Shown: positions 19,646 to 29,137, counted from the first letter of the stretch. The stretch: 64,000 nt of DNA from Rhodoferax sp. TS-BS-61-7 (GCF_002943465.1 NZ_PTQY01000006.1:124001-188000); one strand, 5' to 3'. Notes: generated by a model not told the origin, from the sequence alone. Numbers and translations: made by a program.

Positions 19646-20217
19646 TGGGAATATCCTGAGGAGGGGGCATTCACCGGGGTGGGGGGCGCGGGCACGGGCA
19701 GGGGCTCCACGGCTTGCGGGCTCAGGCTGGCATCAGCGGCAAAACGTTTGGCCTGGGTTGCGTCCTGGCGTAGCCCCTCGGCCTGGGCTAGCGCCGCCAA
19801 GTTGGGTTGAGCGTTGGCAATGTCTTCGGCCCCCAGGCCGCGTATGCCTACGGTGGCGGTGGTGCCGCTGGTGTTCTGGTTTTGCGCGCTGCCACGGCTG
19901 AACAGGTTGGACAGGCCGCGCAGGGCTCCGGTGGCGGCACTGGCCACACTGCCTTGCTCGGTAGCGGTGCCCACGTCAAACAAGTGGATCCAGCCGCTGG
20001 CACCGGCCGCTGTTTTGACCTGCACCCAGGCGCCCTGGCGGGTGGGCTGGCGCGTCAGGGCGGTTTGGGCCGGCAGCGTGGCGATGGCGGCGGCGCTTTC
20101 GGTCGGGCCTTCGCGCAGCGTGGTCTGGCGCTTGGTGACCAGCGCCTCCTGGGCCTGGGCCGCAAGACTGCCTAGCAGCGCCAAGGCCAGCAGGGTAAGG
20201 GTGAGGGGTTTACGCAT
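19642..20217 (-). CDS. exported SH3-domain protein
   Basis: 191-residue protein with a signal peptide (MRKPLTLTLLALALLGSLAAQA) followed by a bacterial SH3-like domain (residues about 25-80: TTLREGPTESAAAIATLP, then GWIHLFDVG). The remainder is low complexity, Ala/Gln/Pro rich. SH3 domains of this kind often bind cell-wall peptides. Coupled to the M48 protease gene by a 4-base overlap, which suggests a shared envelope role. An ATG at 20226 is an alternative start. Confidence 0.82.
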   Translation of the reverse strand: MRKPLTLTLLALALLGSLAAQAQEALVTKRQTTLREGPTESAAAIATLPAQTALTRQPTRQGAWVQVKTAAGASGWIHLFDVGTATEQGSVASAATGALRGLSNLFSRGSAQNQNTSGTTATVGIRGLGAEDIANAQPNLAALAQAEGLRQDATQAKRFAADASLSPQAVEPLPVPAPPTPVNAPSSGYSQ

Positions 20218-20276
20218 GGATGCCATTGTCAGGGAAGGGCTGCAACGCGGCAATGCCCGAGATCGCAAACAGGCAC

Positions 20277-21278
20277 TCAGTCCGGGTGGGCCTGGGTTTC
20301 AGGGTCTGGCTCCTCACCAATGGCCTTGCGGGTGACAGCGGCCTGCGCCATCAACCAGGCACAAAAGGCCTGAATCTCCGGTCGAGTACGGCTGCGCGGG
20401 CCCACAATCAAAAAGTACACCAGTGGCGTGTCGATGCGGCCATTGGGCAGCACCTCCACCAGGTCACCGCTGGCCAGGCTGTCGGCCACCAGCGGCATGC
20501 GCGCCAGTGCCACGCCCTGGCCGGTGAGGGCGGCCTGCACGATCTGGTGGGCGTAGTTGAAATACATCCAGCGCTTGGGTTCCAGCTTGGGCAGGTCGTT
20601 GCCGTCCAGCCAGCGCCGCCAGGTCAACCATTCCAGGTTCTGGTGGCGGTGGCTGTCGCTGGCCTCCAGCAGCGCAAAGCGGTTGAGGTCGGCGGCCTTG
20701 CGCAGTGGTGGGCCGCTTTTGAGCAACCAGGGGCTGGCCACGGGTGTGAGCTGTTCACCAAACAGGCGCACCGCATCGGGCCCCGCGTTGCCGGGGCGGG
20801 TGTAACGGATGGCCAGGTCCACATCGCTGGTGTCCAAGTCCACCGGGTTGTCGGTGGCGTCCAGCCGGATGTCAATGTCGGGGTACTCGGCCTGGAAGGC
20901 TTCGAGCCGCGGGATCAGCCACATGGAGGCGAATGACGCCCAGGTGGAAATGGCCACACTCTTGCGCCCGGCGGTACGGCGGATCAGCCGCACCGCGCTG
21001 TCCACCCGCTCCAGCGAAGGCACCACGGCACGCAACAATTGGGCGCCTGCGCTGGTCAGTTCCACGGCGCGTGTGTGGCGCAAAAACAGGGGCACGCCTA
21101 CCTCTTCCTCCAGCGACTGCACCTGGCGGCTCACCGCGCTTTGCGTCAGCGACAGCTCCTCGGCGGCCGCCCGAAAATTCAAGTGACGGGCCACTGCCTC
21201 CAGGGCACGCAGGTGGCCCACGGCAATCGGCCGGGTGCGCAGGCGGATTTCGGTGCTGGAGGGGGCAGTGTTGGACAT
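20277..21278 (-). CDS. LysR family transcriptional regulator (GcvA-like)
   Basis: 333-residue regulator. The winged helix-turn-helix is at residues about 20-80 (LNFRAAAEELSLTQSAVSRQVQSLEEEVGVPLF), then a periplasmic-binding-like effector domain (STWASFASMWLIPRLEAF, then DLAIRYTRPG). The profile is that of the GcvA/AmpR group. It is divergent from the DUF2917 gene with a 113-base shared control region, which it probably regulates. The effector is unknown. Confidence 0.9.
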   Translation of the reverse strand: MSNTAPSSTEIRLRTRPIAVGHLRALEAVARHLNFRAAAEELSLTQSAVSRQVQSLEEEVGVPLFLRHTRAVELTSAGAQLLRAVVPSLERVDSAVRLIRRTAGRKSVAISTWASFASMWLIPRLEAFQAEYPDIDIRLDATDNPVDLDTSDVDLAIRYTRPGNAGPDAVRLFGEQLTPVASPWLLKSGPPLRKAADLNRFALLEASDSHRHQNLEWLTWRRWLDGNDLPKLEPKRWMYFNYAHQIVQAALTGQGVALARMPLVADSLASGDLVEVLPNGRIDTPLVYFLIVGPRSRTRPEIQAFCAWLMAQAAVTRKAIGEEPDPETQAHPD

Positions 21279-21391
21279 GGCAGAAAACCGATTGATGCGG
21301 GAATGGAATGAATAGCATAGCCCGATTTCATTGGACGGTGGTGCAGCGTGGCGCGATCATTCATTGCCCAACCACCTAAACGGAGTCCACC

Positions 21392-21925
21392 ATGCAAGCC
21401 CAAAGTCCCTCGCTACAACAGTCCCCACTATCGTCCCAGCTTCAACAACCCGCCGCTGACCTCCAGTACGGCGTGTTCTCCTTGTCCACCGATGCCCCCT
21501 GGGTGCTGGCCAAGGGCAAGGCTATCACCCTGCGTCCGCGCACGGCCGGCGTGTTGCGTGTGGTGTCGGGCCGTGCTTGGGCGACGGTAGATGTGTCCCG
21601 CAACACCCCGCTGCTGGAAACCGGTGACCATTTTGTGGCGTTGGGCCATGACTTGCAGTTGCGCGCCGGGCAGCGTGTGGTGGTGGAAGCGTGGCCGTAC
21701 AAAGGGCAGGACGGGATTCAGTTGCAATGGGTGGCGCAGCCGCAGGCTTGCCTGGCGACGCGGTGGCAAACCAATGTGGTGGAGCCGGCGCGTGACATCG
21801 GGCACGGCCTGGCCCTGGTGGTGCGCGCGCTGTGGCGCCTGCTGGGTGGTTTGGCGGGTTACACCGATTTCCTGACCGCCGGCCGCGGCCGCGTGCTGCG
21901 CGGGCTGGAATCCAACGCCCCTTAA
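21392..21925 (+). CDS. DUF2917 domain protein
   Basis: 177-residue soluble protein with a DUF2917 core (residues about 27-110, LRPRTAGVLRVVSGRAWATVD and ETGDHFVALGHDLQL), a cupin-like small beta domain. An amphipathic helix near the C-terminus ends in LTAGRGRVLRGLESN. Found typically in Burkholderiales next to a LysR gene, as here. No known function. Confidence 0.85.
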   Translation: MQAQSPSLQQSPLSSQLQQPAADLQYGVFSLSTDAPWVLAKGKAITLRPRTAGVLRVVSGRAWATVDVSRNTPLLETGDHFVALGHDLQLRAGQRVVVEAWPYKGQDGIQLQWVAQPQACLATRWQTNVVEPARDIGHGLALVVRALWRLLGGLAGYTDFLTAGRGRVLRGLESNAP

Positions 21926-21929
21926 TGGT

Positions 21930-22952
21930 TTAGGCGCTGTCTCGCAGTTGCAAGGTGTAGCCCAGATTGATGCAAGGCGACGCGACAGTTTCCCCTTGCA
22001 TCAGCGCCACCAGCATCTGCCCCGCGGCTTGGCCGATTTCGGCACGGGGGGTACGCACCGTGGTCAGCGGCGGCAGCATCTGGTCGCTGCCGGTCAGGTC
22101 GTTAAAGCCCGCAATCGCCACGCGCTGCGGCACCGCCACTCCCAAACGCAACGCGGCCAGCAGCGCACCCTGGGCCAAGTCGTCGTTGCAGAAAAAAATC
22201 GCATCCACGGGAGGCTGTTGGCCGATGATTTGTTCAAACATGCGCGCCCCCAATGACAGCGAAGAGGCCGCCGGATTCAGCCACTCCAGCGTCGCGTCGT
22301 AGCGGCCTGCGGCCTGCAGGGCCTGGCGCCAGCCTTCCAGGCGCTGCAGGGTGCGCGGGTCCAGCTGGGCGGCGGCAAACGCAATGCGCTGGTGGCCCTG
22401 GTCCAGCAGGTGGCGGGTCAGGTCGTGGCCCGCATCGCGCTGAGAAAAACCCACACAGTAGGCGCCTTCGGGGGCCTGCGCCGTCATCAGGTGCACACAG
22501 GGCACACCGCTTTGGGCAATCAGGCTGCGCGTGGCTTCGTTGCGTTCCAGCCCGGTCACGATGAGCCCGGCCGGACGGTGCAGCAATTGCTCGCGCAGCA
22601 GGCTTTCTTCCTCGCTGGGGTCGTAGTGGGTGATACCGATTAGCGTTTGGTAACCGGCCTGGCGCAGGGTTTGTTGTAGGGCTTCCAGCACATCCACAAA
22701 CAAGGCGTTCGACAACATGGGGATCAGCACCGCCACATGGCTGCTCTGGCCGGAGGCCAGCGCGCGTGCCGCCGGGTTGGGCACATAACCCAGTGTGTCA
22801 GCCGCGGCCTGCACTTTGGCCACCAGTTCGGCCGCCACGGCCCGCTCACCGCGCAGCGCGCGCGACACGGTGATGGGGCTGACCCCAGCCAGATGCGCCA
22901 CGTCGGCCAGCGTGACGCGGCCGGTGGCACGGGGGCGGGTGGAGGCGGTCAT
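21930..22952 (-). CDS. gntR: LacI family repressor, gluconate-type (GntR)
   Basis: 340-residue LacI-type regulator: DNA-binding helix-turn-helix and hinge at residues 13-65 (VTLADVAHLAGVSPITVSRAL), then a sugar-binding domain (HVAVLIPMLSNALFVDVLEAL). It is divergent from gntK, and the 178-base gap holds two copies of a GGATAGCGCTATCC palindrome, the expected operator form for this family. It therefore probably represses gntK-TRAP and itself, with gluconate or a phosphorylated derivative as inducer. The symbol is by analogy and context. Confidence 0.85.
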   Translation of the reverse strand: MTASTRPRATGRVTLADVAHLAGVSPITVSRALRGERAVAAELVAKVQAAADTLGYVPNPAARALASGQSSHVAVLIPMLSNALFVDVLEALQQTLRQAGYQTLIGITHYDPSEEESLLREQLLHRPAGLIVTGLERNEATRSLIAQSGVPCVHLMTAQAPEGAYCVGFSQRDAGHDLTRHLLDQGHQRIAFAAAQLDPRTLQRLEGWRQALQAAGRYDATLEWLNPAASSLSLGARMFEQIIGQQPPVDAIFFCNDDLAQGALLAALRLGVAVPQRVAIAGFNDLTGSDQMLPPLTTVRTPRAEIGQAAGQMLVALMQGETVASPCINLGYTLQLRDSA

Positions 22953-22995
22953 GGACTAGGGAAACTACTGAATGGCATGTAAATATCTTCGCATA

Positions 22996-23009
22996 GGATA
23001 GCGCTATCC
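22996..23009. promoter_or_regulatory. operator 1, 14-bp palindrome
   Basis: Perfect palindrome GGATAGCGCTATCC in the gntR-gntK intergenic region, just upstream of a possible -35 (TTGACA, 23015). The CG-centred even palindrome is typical of LacI-family sites, and the same core recurs at 23101. Confidence 0.8.
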
Positions 23010-23014
23010 GACGT

Positions 23015-23043
23015 TTGACAGGCAGCAGGCAAACCCCTAAGCA
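23015..23043 (+). promoter_or_regulatory. possible gntK promoter
   Basis: TTGACA at 23015-23020 and a weak TAAGCA at 23038-23043 with 17-base spacing. It lies between the two operators, so repressor bound at either site, or looping between them, would block it. The -10 is poor, so confidence is low. Confidence 0.35.
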
Positions 23044-23100
23044 GGAATTTCCCTCAGGGAATGGAGCTGCAATCTGTCAGGCGTCATTTTTTGATTATTT

Positions 23101-23118
23101 TTGGATAGCGCTATCCAA
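23101..23118. promoter_or_regulatory. operator 2, 18-bp palindrome
   Basis: Perfect palindrome TTGGATAGCGCTATCCAA, 12 bases before the gntK start codon. It shares the 14-bp core of operator 1; the centres are 107 bases apart, suitable for repression loops. Confidence 0.85.
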
Positions 23119-23130
23119 TTCACAAAGTTT

Positions 23131-23634
23131 ATGCATTCCATTGTCATCATGGGCGTCTCTGGCTGTGGCAAGTCCAGCCTGGGTGAGGCCGTGGCGCAAG
23201 CCACCGGCCTGCCGCTGGTGGAGGGTGACGACCACCACAGCCCGGCCAACCGCGACAAAATGGCCCGCGGCATTGCCCTGACCGATGCCGACCGTGCGGA
23301 CTGGCTGGCCACCCTGGGTGCCCAGCTGCAGGCCCGGCCCGGTGGCGCGGTGGTCACCTGTTCAGCCCTCAAACGAGCCTACCGCGATCGCCTGCGCCAG
23401 GCAGCGCCAGGTTTGCGCTTTGTGTTTCTCGAGATTGGCAAGGCAGATGCGCAAGCCCGTGTGGGCGCGCGTGCATCACATTTCTTTTCCACCAGCTTGG
23501 TGGACAACCAGTTCGCCACGCTGGAATCCCCGGTGGGCGAGGCCGGTGTGCTGCGCCTGGATGCCATGCGTCCGCTGGCCCAGTTGCAGACCGCCACGAC
23601 TGAGTGGCTGGCCGATACCCAGGAGCCCGCATGA
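23131..23634 (+). CDS. gntK: gluconokinase
   Basis: 167-residue kinase that makes 6-phosphogluconate from gluconate and ATP. Walker A GVSGCGKSS is near residue 8, followed by the GntK signature EGDDHHSPANRDKMARGIAL and VVTCSALKRAYRDRLR. I chose the ATG at 23131; an in-frame TTG at 23101 falls in the operator. Its stop overlaps the TRAP small-subunit start (ATGA), making uptake and phosphorylation one operon. Confidence 0.95.
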   Translation: MHSIVIMGVSGCGKSSLGEAVAQATGLPLVEGDDHHSPANRDKMARGIALTDADRADWLATLGAQLQARPGGAVVTCSALKRAYRDRLRQAAPGLRFVFLEIGKADAQARVGARASHFFSTSLVDNQFATLESPVGEAGVLRLDAMRPLAQLQTATTEWLADTQEPA

Positions 23635-24146
23635 CGCAACCCGTGAAAGACCCGGCAACAACACCCAGCAAATTTGTCCACCTGACCCATGGACTCATGG
23701 CGCTGTGTCTGGGTGTGATGGCCGTGTCCGTGTTTGTGAACGTGGTGCTGCGTTACGGCTTTGGCAGCGGTGTGGCTGCCAGCGAAGAGCTGTCGCGCCT
23801 CTTGTTCGTTTGGATGGTATTCATTGGTGCCACCGCGGCCTACCCGGCGGGCGAGCACATGGCGTTTACCAGCCTAGTGGCCATGTTGCAAAAGAGGCCG
23901 CGGGCGCTGGCTGTGATGACTGTGGTGATCCGCCTGCTGGTGCTGCTGGCCTGTGTGTTGCTGGGGCGTGGTGCCTGGCAGCAGGTGGTGGTGGGGCTGG
24001 ACAGTTATTCCGTGGTGATGGCTTACCCCACCGCATTGCTGCCCTTGCCGGCCCTGTTGTGCGCTACGGCGATTGGCGCCATGGCCCTGTGGGAACTCAT
24101 ACAACGCACGCCGCTGGACCTCGGTCACAGCGCAGAAGTGGAGTAG
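23631..24146 (+). CDS. TRAP transporter small membrane subunit (DctQ)
   Basis: 171-residue four-helix protein: ALCLGVMAVSVFVNVVLRYGF (helix 1) and EELSRLLFVWMVFIGATAAY (helix 2) are the DctQ signature. Works with the DctM and DctP components encoded next. Overlap with gntK implies a gluconate or related sugar-acid substrate. Confidence 0.92.
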   Translation: MTQPVKDPATTPSKFVHLTHGLMALCLGVMAVSVFVNVVLRYGFGSGVAASEELSRLLFVWMVFIGATAAYPAGEHMAFTSLVAMLQKRPRALAVMTVVIRLLVLLACVLLGRGAWQQVVVGLDSYSVVMAYPTALLPLPALLCATAIGAMALWELIQRTPLDLGHSAEVE

Positions 24147-24150
24147 GGCC

Positions 24151-25443
24151 ATGAGTAACGAAGCACTCGCTTTTATCGTCTTTTGCGTCGGCATGCTGGC
24201 GCTCATGGGCATTGGTATGAACATGGCCTTGTCGCTGGTGCTCACTGGTGCTGCCATGGCCTGGGTGCTGGACTTTTGGGACACGCAGTTGTTGGCCCAG
24301 AACCTGGTGGCCGGGGTGGACAGCTTTCCGCTGCTGGCCGTGCCTTTCTTCATTCTGGCGGGTGAGCTGATGAACAGCGGTGGCATCAGCCGGCGCATCA
24401 TCACCATGGCGCAGGCTTGGGTGGGGCATATCAAAGGCGGTCTGGGTTTTGTGGCCATTGGGGCTGCGGTGCTCATGGCCAGCATGAGTGGTTCGGCCCT
24501 GGCCGATACCGCGGCGTTGGCCACCATCCTCATGCCCATGATGCGCCAGCAGGGCTACCCCATGCACACCTCGGCCGGGTTGATCGCCTCGGGCGGCATC
24601 ATTGCGCCCATCATCCCGCCCAGCATGCCGTTTGTGATCTATGGCGTGACCACCAACACCTCCATCTCGGCGCTGTTTCTCTCGGGCATCGTGCCGGGTC
24701 TCATCATGGGCGCGGGCCTCATCGTGGCCTGGAAGCTGGTGTTGCGCGACATGGATTTGCCAGAAGGCCAACCGCTACCGCTGCGCGAGCGCCTGCAGGC
24801 CACGCGCAAAGCGTTTTGGGCGCTGCTGATGCCGCTGATCATCATCGGCGGCATGAAGAGCGGGGTGTTCACCCCCACCGAGGCCGCAGTGGTTGCTGCG
24901 TTTTATGCACTGGTGGTGGCCTTGTTCATCCACCGTGAGATGAAGGTGCCCGCGGTGTACGGCGTGCTGGTGCGGGCCGCCAAGACCACGGCCATCGTGA
25001 TGTTCTTGTGTGCCGGCGCGCAAGTGGCCAGCTACATGATCACGCTGGCCGATCTGCCTGCCACGCTGACTGGCTGGCTGGGCCCGCTGGTGGAGAGCCC
25101 ACGCCTCTTGATGGTGGTGATGATGCTGGTCCTGATTCTGGTGGGCACTGCGCTGGACCTCACTCCCACCATCCTGATCTTTGCACCGGTGATGCTGCCC
25201 ATCGCCGTGAAAGCCGGCATCGACCCGGTCTACTTCGGCCTGATGTTTGTGCTCAACGGCGCCATTGGCCTCATCACGCCACCCGTGGGTACGGTGCTCA
25301 ATGTGGTGGCCGGGGTGGGCCGGCTGCCGCTGCACCAGGTGATCAAGGGCGTGAATCCCTTCCTCATCACCTACACGCTGATCCTGTTCCTGTTTGTCCT
25401 ATTTCCGCAAATCGTGACCGCGCCCGTGGCGTGGATGCGTTGA
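24151..25443 (+). CDS. TRAP transporter large permease subunit (DctM)
   Basis: 430-residue sodium-coupled permease with about 12 membrane segments. DctM hallmarks: LLAVPFFILAGELMNSGGI, GSALADTAALATILMPMM, and ASGGIIAPIIPPSMPFVIYG. Starts 4 bases after the DctQ stop. Substrate, inferred from the operon, is gluconate or another sugar acid. Confidence 0.94.
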   Translation: MSNEALAFIVFCVGMLALMGIGMNMALSLVLTGAAMAWVLDFWDTQLLAQNLVAGVDSFPLLAVPFFILAGELMNSGGISRRIITMAQAWVGHIKGGLGFVAIGAAVLMASMSGSALADTAALATILMPMMRQQGYPMHTSAGLIASGGIIAPIIPPSMPFVIYGVTTNTSISALFLSGIVPGLIMGAGLIVAWKLVLRDMDLPEGQPLPLRERLQATRKAFWALLMPLIIIGGMKSGVFTPTEAAVVAAFYALVVALFIHREMKVPAVYGVLVRAAKTTAIVMFLCAGAQVASYMITLADLPATLTGWLGPLVESPRLLMVVMMLVLILVGTALDLTPTILIFAPVMLPIAVKAGIDPVYFGLMFVLNGAIGLITPPVGTVLNVVAGVGRLPLHQVIKGVNPFLITYTLILFLFVLFPQIVTAPVAWMR

Positions 25444-25491
25444 GTTCCGTCCCGTTTTCTTCCACAACAACATCTACCCAGGAGACATTCC

Positions 25492-26523
25492 ATGAAGACT
25501 TCCACCACCCTCATCCGCCGCGCCGTACTGGCCGTGGCCGGTGCCGCCGTGTTCAGCGCTGCGCTGCCCGCGCTGGCCCAAGACATCAAACCGCGCCTGA
25601 TCCGTTTTGGCTACGGCCTCAACGAACAAAGCAACCAGGGCCGTGCGTCCAAGGTGTTTGCCGAGGCCGTGGAAAAAGCCTCCGGCGGCAAGATGAAGGT
25701 GCGCACCATTGGCGCCTCCGCATTGGGCCCCGATGTGCAGATGCAGAACTCACTGATTGGTGGCGCGCAGGAAATGATGGTCGGCTCGACGGCCACGCTG
25801 GTGGGCATCACCAAAGAGATGGCGCTGTGGGACACGCCCTTTTTGATCAGCAACGCCAAGGAAGCCGATGCACTTTTGGACGGCCCGATTGGCGACAAGA
25901 TCCGCGCCAAGCTGCAGGACAAGGGCCTGGTCGGCCTGGCCTATTGGGAGAATGGTTTTCGCAACCTGACCAACAGCAAACGCGCCATCAACAAGGTGGA
26001 GGACCTGGATGGCATCAAGCTGCGCGTGATGCAGAACAACGTGTTCCTCAACAGCTTCAAGACCCTGGGCGCCAATGCCGTGCCCATGGCGTTCTCAGAA
26101 CTGTTCAGCGCGCTGGAAACCAACACCGTGGACGGCCAGGAAAACCCGTTCAACACCATCCTATCCAGCAAGTTTTACGAAGTGCAAAAGTACATGACGG
26201 TGACCAACCACGTGTACAGCCCCTGGATTGTGCTGGTCAGCAAGAAGTGGTGGGACCAACTGTCCAAAGACGAGCAAAAAATCTTGAGCGACGCCGCCAA
26301 GCTGAGTCGCGACTTTGAGCGCAAGGACACCCGCGACGAAGCCTCTCGCGCCGTGGCTGACCTCAAGGCCAAAGGCATGCAGGTCAACGAGCTGTCGCCC
26401 GCCGAGTCGGCCCGCATGCGCGACAAGCTGACCCGCGTCTACGCCCAGATTGGTGCCGACATTGGCATGGACCTGTGGAACGAAGCGCAGGCCGAGCTGG
26501 TGAAGATTCGCGCCAAGAAGTAA
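25492..26523 (+). CDS. TRAP transporter substrate-binding protein (DctP)
   Basis: 343-residue periplasmic binding protein with a signal peptide ending ALPALAQ (residue about 30). DctP features: GALxxG-type ALGPDVQMQNSLIGGAQEM, then LRVMQNNVFLNSFKTLGANAVPM with the carboxylate-binding Arg and ETNTVDGQENPFNTI. Last gene of the gluconate locus; preceded by an AGGAGA site. It is convergent with the FtsX permease gene, 28 bases away. Confidence 0.93.
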   Translation: MKTSTTLIRRAVLAVAGAAVFSAALPALAQDIKPRLIRFGYGLNEQSNQGRASKVFAEAVEKASGGKMKVRTIGASALGPDVQMQNSLIGGAQEMMVGSTATLVGITKEMALWDTPFLISNAKEADALLDGPIGDKIRAKLQDKGLVGLAYWENGFRNLTNSKRAINKVEDLDGIKLRVMQNNVFLNSFKTLGANAVPMAFSELFSALETNTVDGQENPFNTILSSKFYEVQKYMTVTNHVYSPWIVLVSKKWWDQLSKDEQKILSDAAKLSRDFERKDTRDEASRAVADLKAKGMQVNELSPAESARMRDKLTRVYAQIGADIGMDLWNEAQAELVKIRAKK

Positions 26524-26551
26524 GCGCAGCCGTGTGGTGGCGAAGCGGGGC

Positions 26552-29137
26552 TTACCAGTCCTCTTTCACCGCCATCACCGCATCGCGCCCCGCAGCGGCC
26601 CGGCCTGACAGCCAGGCCGTTGTGGTTCCTGCCACCACGACGGCAGCCACTAGCGCCGCCAGCCGGCCCCAAGGCAGGGCCAGCTCCATGGTCCAGTGGA
26701 AGCTCTGCGGGTTCACCACATGCACCAGCACCACGGCCACGGCCAGGCCCAGCGCCACGCCGGCCAATGCGCCCAGCGTGGTCCAGCCCGCACCTTCCAG
26801 TGCCACCACGCGCAATATCTGTTTGCGCGTAAGCCCCAGGTGCACCAGCAGGCCAAACTCCTTGCGCCGCGCCAGCACCTGTGCACTGAAGCTGGCCGCC
26901 ACGCCAAACAGGCCAATGCCGATGGCCACCGCCTGCAGCCAGTAGGTCACCGCAAAACTGCGGTCGAAAATCTTCAGGCTGGTCGCGCGGATCTCGCGGG
27001 CCGAGCCAAATTCCAGCAAGTTGCCCGCCGCGCCATCGGGTGTGTGGGCTAGCTGATTCGCCAGCGTGCGCAGCTGCTCTTGCACCTGCGGCACATCGGC
27101 TTCCGGGCGCAACCAGAAGGCGATGTCGTTGACCCGCGTGTCGGCGCTGTAGCGCGCAAAGTCGGCCGGGTCCATGGCCACGGTGCCAAACTGGCGGGCA
27201 TAGTCGCGCCACACACCTGCTACAAAAAAAGTAGCTGGTTGCGCAATATCCACGGGAGCTGGAGGCCTAAAAGACGCTGAAAGTGCGGGTAGATCCTGCC
27301 CGACACGCGCACCATACAAGTCCAGCATGGCCTCGCTCACGTACACACCCACACGCCCGTTGGGCACCGGTACCGGATTGCCCACCAGCGGCAGGTTCAG
27401 TGCGCCGGTCTGGGCATCGCGCAGCGGGCGCACCAGCAATGCAATGGCCGGTTGGGCCGGGTCCAGCGTGAGCGACAGCGTGCGCTGGGTGCTCAGGCGC
27501 TCCACGCCCGGCAGCTGTGCGGCGCCCTGCACAAAGGCCGGGTCCAGGTAGGCCGTGTCGGCCGCGCTGCCGCTGGTGGCGGTGCGCACATACAGAGCCG
27601 CGGGCAGCACCGCGTCCAGCCAGTCGGTGACCGAAGTGCGAAAACTCGCCACCATCACGGTCAGCGCCACCGCCAGGCTTAGCGAGGCCACCACACCGCT
27701 CACGGCCACCGCGGCACTTTCGCGCACGCGGCGCGTGCGCTCCACCGCCAGCAGCGGCAGCGCGCGGCGTGCGACTAAGGGCGCTACGCCGTCCAGCACC
27801 CAACCCACGGCGGCGGGCAGGGCGGTGATCCCGCCCAGCAGCAAACACGCCACACTCAAATACGCCGCCAGCGGGATGTCCCACACCGGGGGCAGCAGCG
27901 CCAGCAGGCCACCGGCCACCAGCAGCGCCACACCGAGCCAGGCGCGGTGCTTGCCCGTATCCAGCGTGCCCAAACCTTTGAGCGTTTGCGCTGGTGGCAA
28001 CTGCTGTGCCAGCCGGGCTGGCGCCCAGGCGCCCACCAGAGCGGCGGCCACACCCAGCAGGCCAAACACCAGCGCGGCTGTACCGCTCCACTGCAAGGGC
28101 GGCGCGCTGCCCGCAAAAAATCCGCCACCCAGATCACCGCCCAACAGGCGCAATGCCAGTGCAGCCAGCGCGCTGCCCAGCGCCAGACCCAATAGGCTAC
28201 CCACACTGCCCAGTGCTCCGGCCTCCAGCATTACGAGTTGCAGCCGCTGCCGGCCGGTCAGGCCCAACACACCCAACAGTGCAAACTGCTGCGCCCGCCG
28301 CGCCACACTGAGCGCCAATACCGAAAACACGAGAAAGCCACCCGTGAACAGCGCCACCAGCGCCAGCACGGTCAGGTTCACCCGGTAGGCGCGCGACAGA
28401 TTGCTGATGCGTTCTACCGCATCACCGGGCGGGCGCAGCGTGGCACCGGCCGGCCAATCGGCAGCGCCCGTGACGTCGCGCACAAACTTCGCGCGGTCCC
28501 CCCCCGCGCGCAGCCGCACATCCACGCGGCTCAGGTCGCTGCGGCCAAATAGGCTTTGCACGGCGGCAATGTCCATTACCGCCAGCGGCGCACCACCAGC
28601 GGCCACGCTGCCCGCCACCTGCAGGGTGTGCAGGCGCAGGCCGTGTTGCAGTTGCAGCGTGGCGCCCGGCAGGGCTTGGCGCGCCAGCGGGTTGAGAAAC
28701 ACCGCGTCGGGTGCGAAGAAGGCCAGGCGGTCTGCACCCGCGGCGGGCAGGGGCAACAGGTCTGGCGCCACGGCGGCCACCTGCAATGCGTCCACGCCCA
28801 CCACGCGCAGCAGCGTTTTCTGGCCCGCGTGCACGGCGTAGGTGCTGAGCTCCAGCACCGGTGCGGCCACGGCCACATCGGGGTGGTGCAGCAGCCGGCC
28901 CCACAGCGCCAGGTCCACGCTGCTGGCGCTGCCAGCGGCGGTGCGCAGCTCCAGGTCGGGTTGGCCGCCAACCGAGCGCACGGCTTGCGAGAACTCGTCC
29001 AGCGCTGAGGCGTTGATCAGGTGCACCGCAAACGCTAGCGCCACCCCCAGCATGACCGACACCACCGCGGCCGCATTGCGCCACGGGTGCTGGCGTAGCT
29101 CTTGCCAGGAGAAAGTGGTAAGCAAAGGTAGCAACAT
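26552..29137 (-). CDS. FtsX-type ABC transporter permease, AttFG/LolCE-like
   Basis: 861-residue membrane protein with an N-terminal helix (residues about 17-40), a large periplasmic domain, a three-helix FtsX block near residues 260-380, a second set near 400-500, another periplasmic domain and a C-terminal FtsX block (about 730-850). The tandem FtsX layout fits permeases that work with a LolD-like ATPase on envelope lipoproteins or lipids, such as AttFG. No ATPase is adjacent; the one at 39815 is a candidate. Residues about 621-640 (RPPAPVDIAQPATFFVAG) come from a dispersed element inside the second periplasmic domain. Confidence 0.85.
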   Translation of the reverse strand: MLLPLLTTFSWQELRQHPWRNAAAVVSVMLGVALAFAVHLINASALDEFSQAVRSVGGQPDLELRTAAGSASSVDLALWGRLLHHPDVAVAAPVLELSTYAVHAGQKTLLRVVGVDALQVAAVAPDLLPLPAAGADRLAFFAPDAVFLNPLARQALPGATLQLQHGLRLHTLQVAGSVAAGGAPLAVMDIAAVQSLFGRSDLSRVDVRLRAGGDRAKFVRDVTGAADWPAGATLRPPGDAVERISNLSRAYRVNLTVLALVALFTGGFLVFSVLALSVARRAQQFALLGVLGLTGRQRLQLVMLEAGALGSVGSLLGLALGSALAALALRLLGGDLGGGFFAGSAPPLQWSGTAALVFGLLGVAAALVGAWAPARLAQQLPPAQTLKGLGTLDTGKHRAWLGVALLVAGGLLALLPPVWDIPLAAYLSVACLLLGGITALPAAVGWVLDGVAPLVARRALPLLAVERTRRVRESAAVAVSGVVASLSLAVALTVMVASFRTSVTDWLDAVLPAALYVRTATSGSAADTAYLDPAFVQGAAQLPGVERLSTQRTLSLTLDPAQPAIALLVRPLRDAQTGALNLPLVGNPVPVPNGRVGVYVSEAMLDLYGARVGQDLPALSASFRPPAPVDIAQPATFFVAGVWRDYARQFGTVAMDPADFARYSADTRVNDIAFWLRPEADVPQVQEQLRTLANQLAHTPDGAAGNLLEFGSAREIRATSLKIFDRSFAVTYWLQAVAIGIGLFGVAASFSAQVLARRKEFGLLVHLGLTRKQILRVVALEGAGWTTLGALAGVALGLAVAVVLVHVVNPQSFHWTMELALPWGRLAALVAAVVVAGTTTAWLSGRAAAGRDAVMAVKEDW
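27218..27273. repeat. dispersed 56-bp element, copy in FtsX permease gene
   Basis: On the + strand: TGCTACAAAAAAAGTAGC hairpin end, TTGCGCAATATCCACGGGAG, then GCTGGAGGCCTAAAAG. One of the best-preserved copies; the gene reads it from the other strand as RPPAPVDIAQPATFFVAG without losing frame. Confidence 0.88.
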
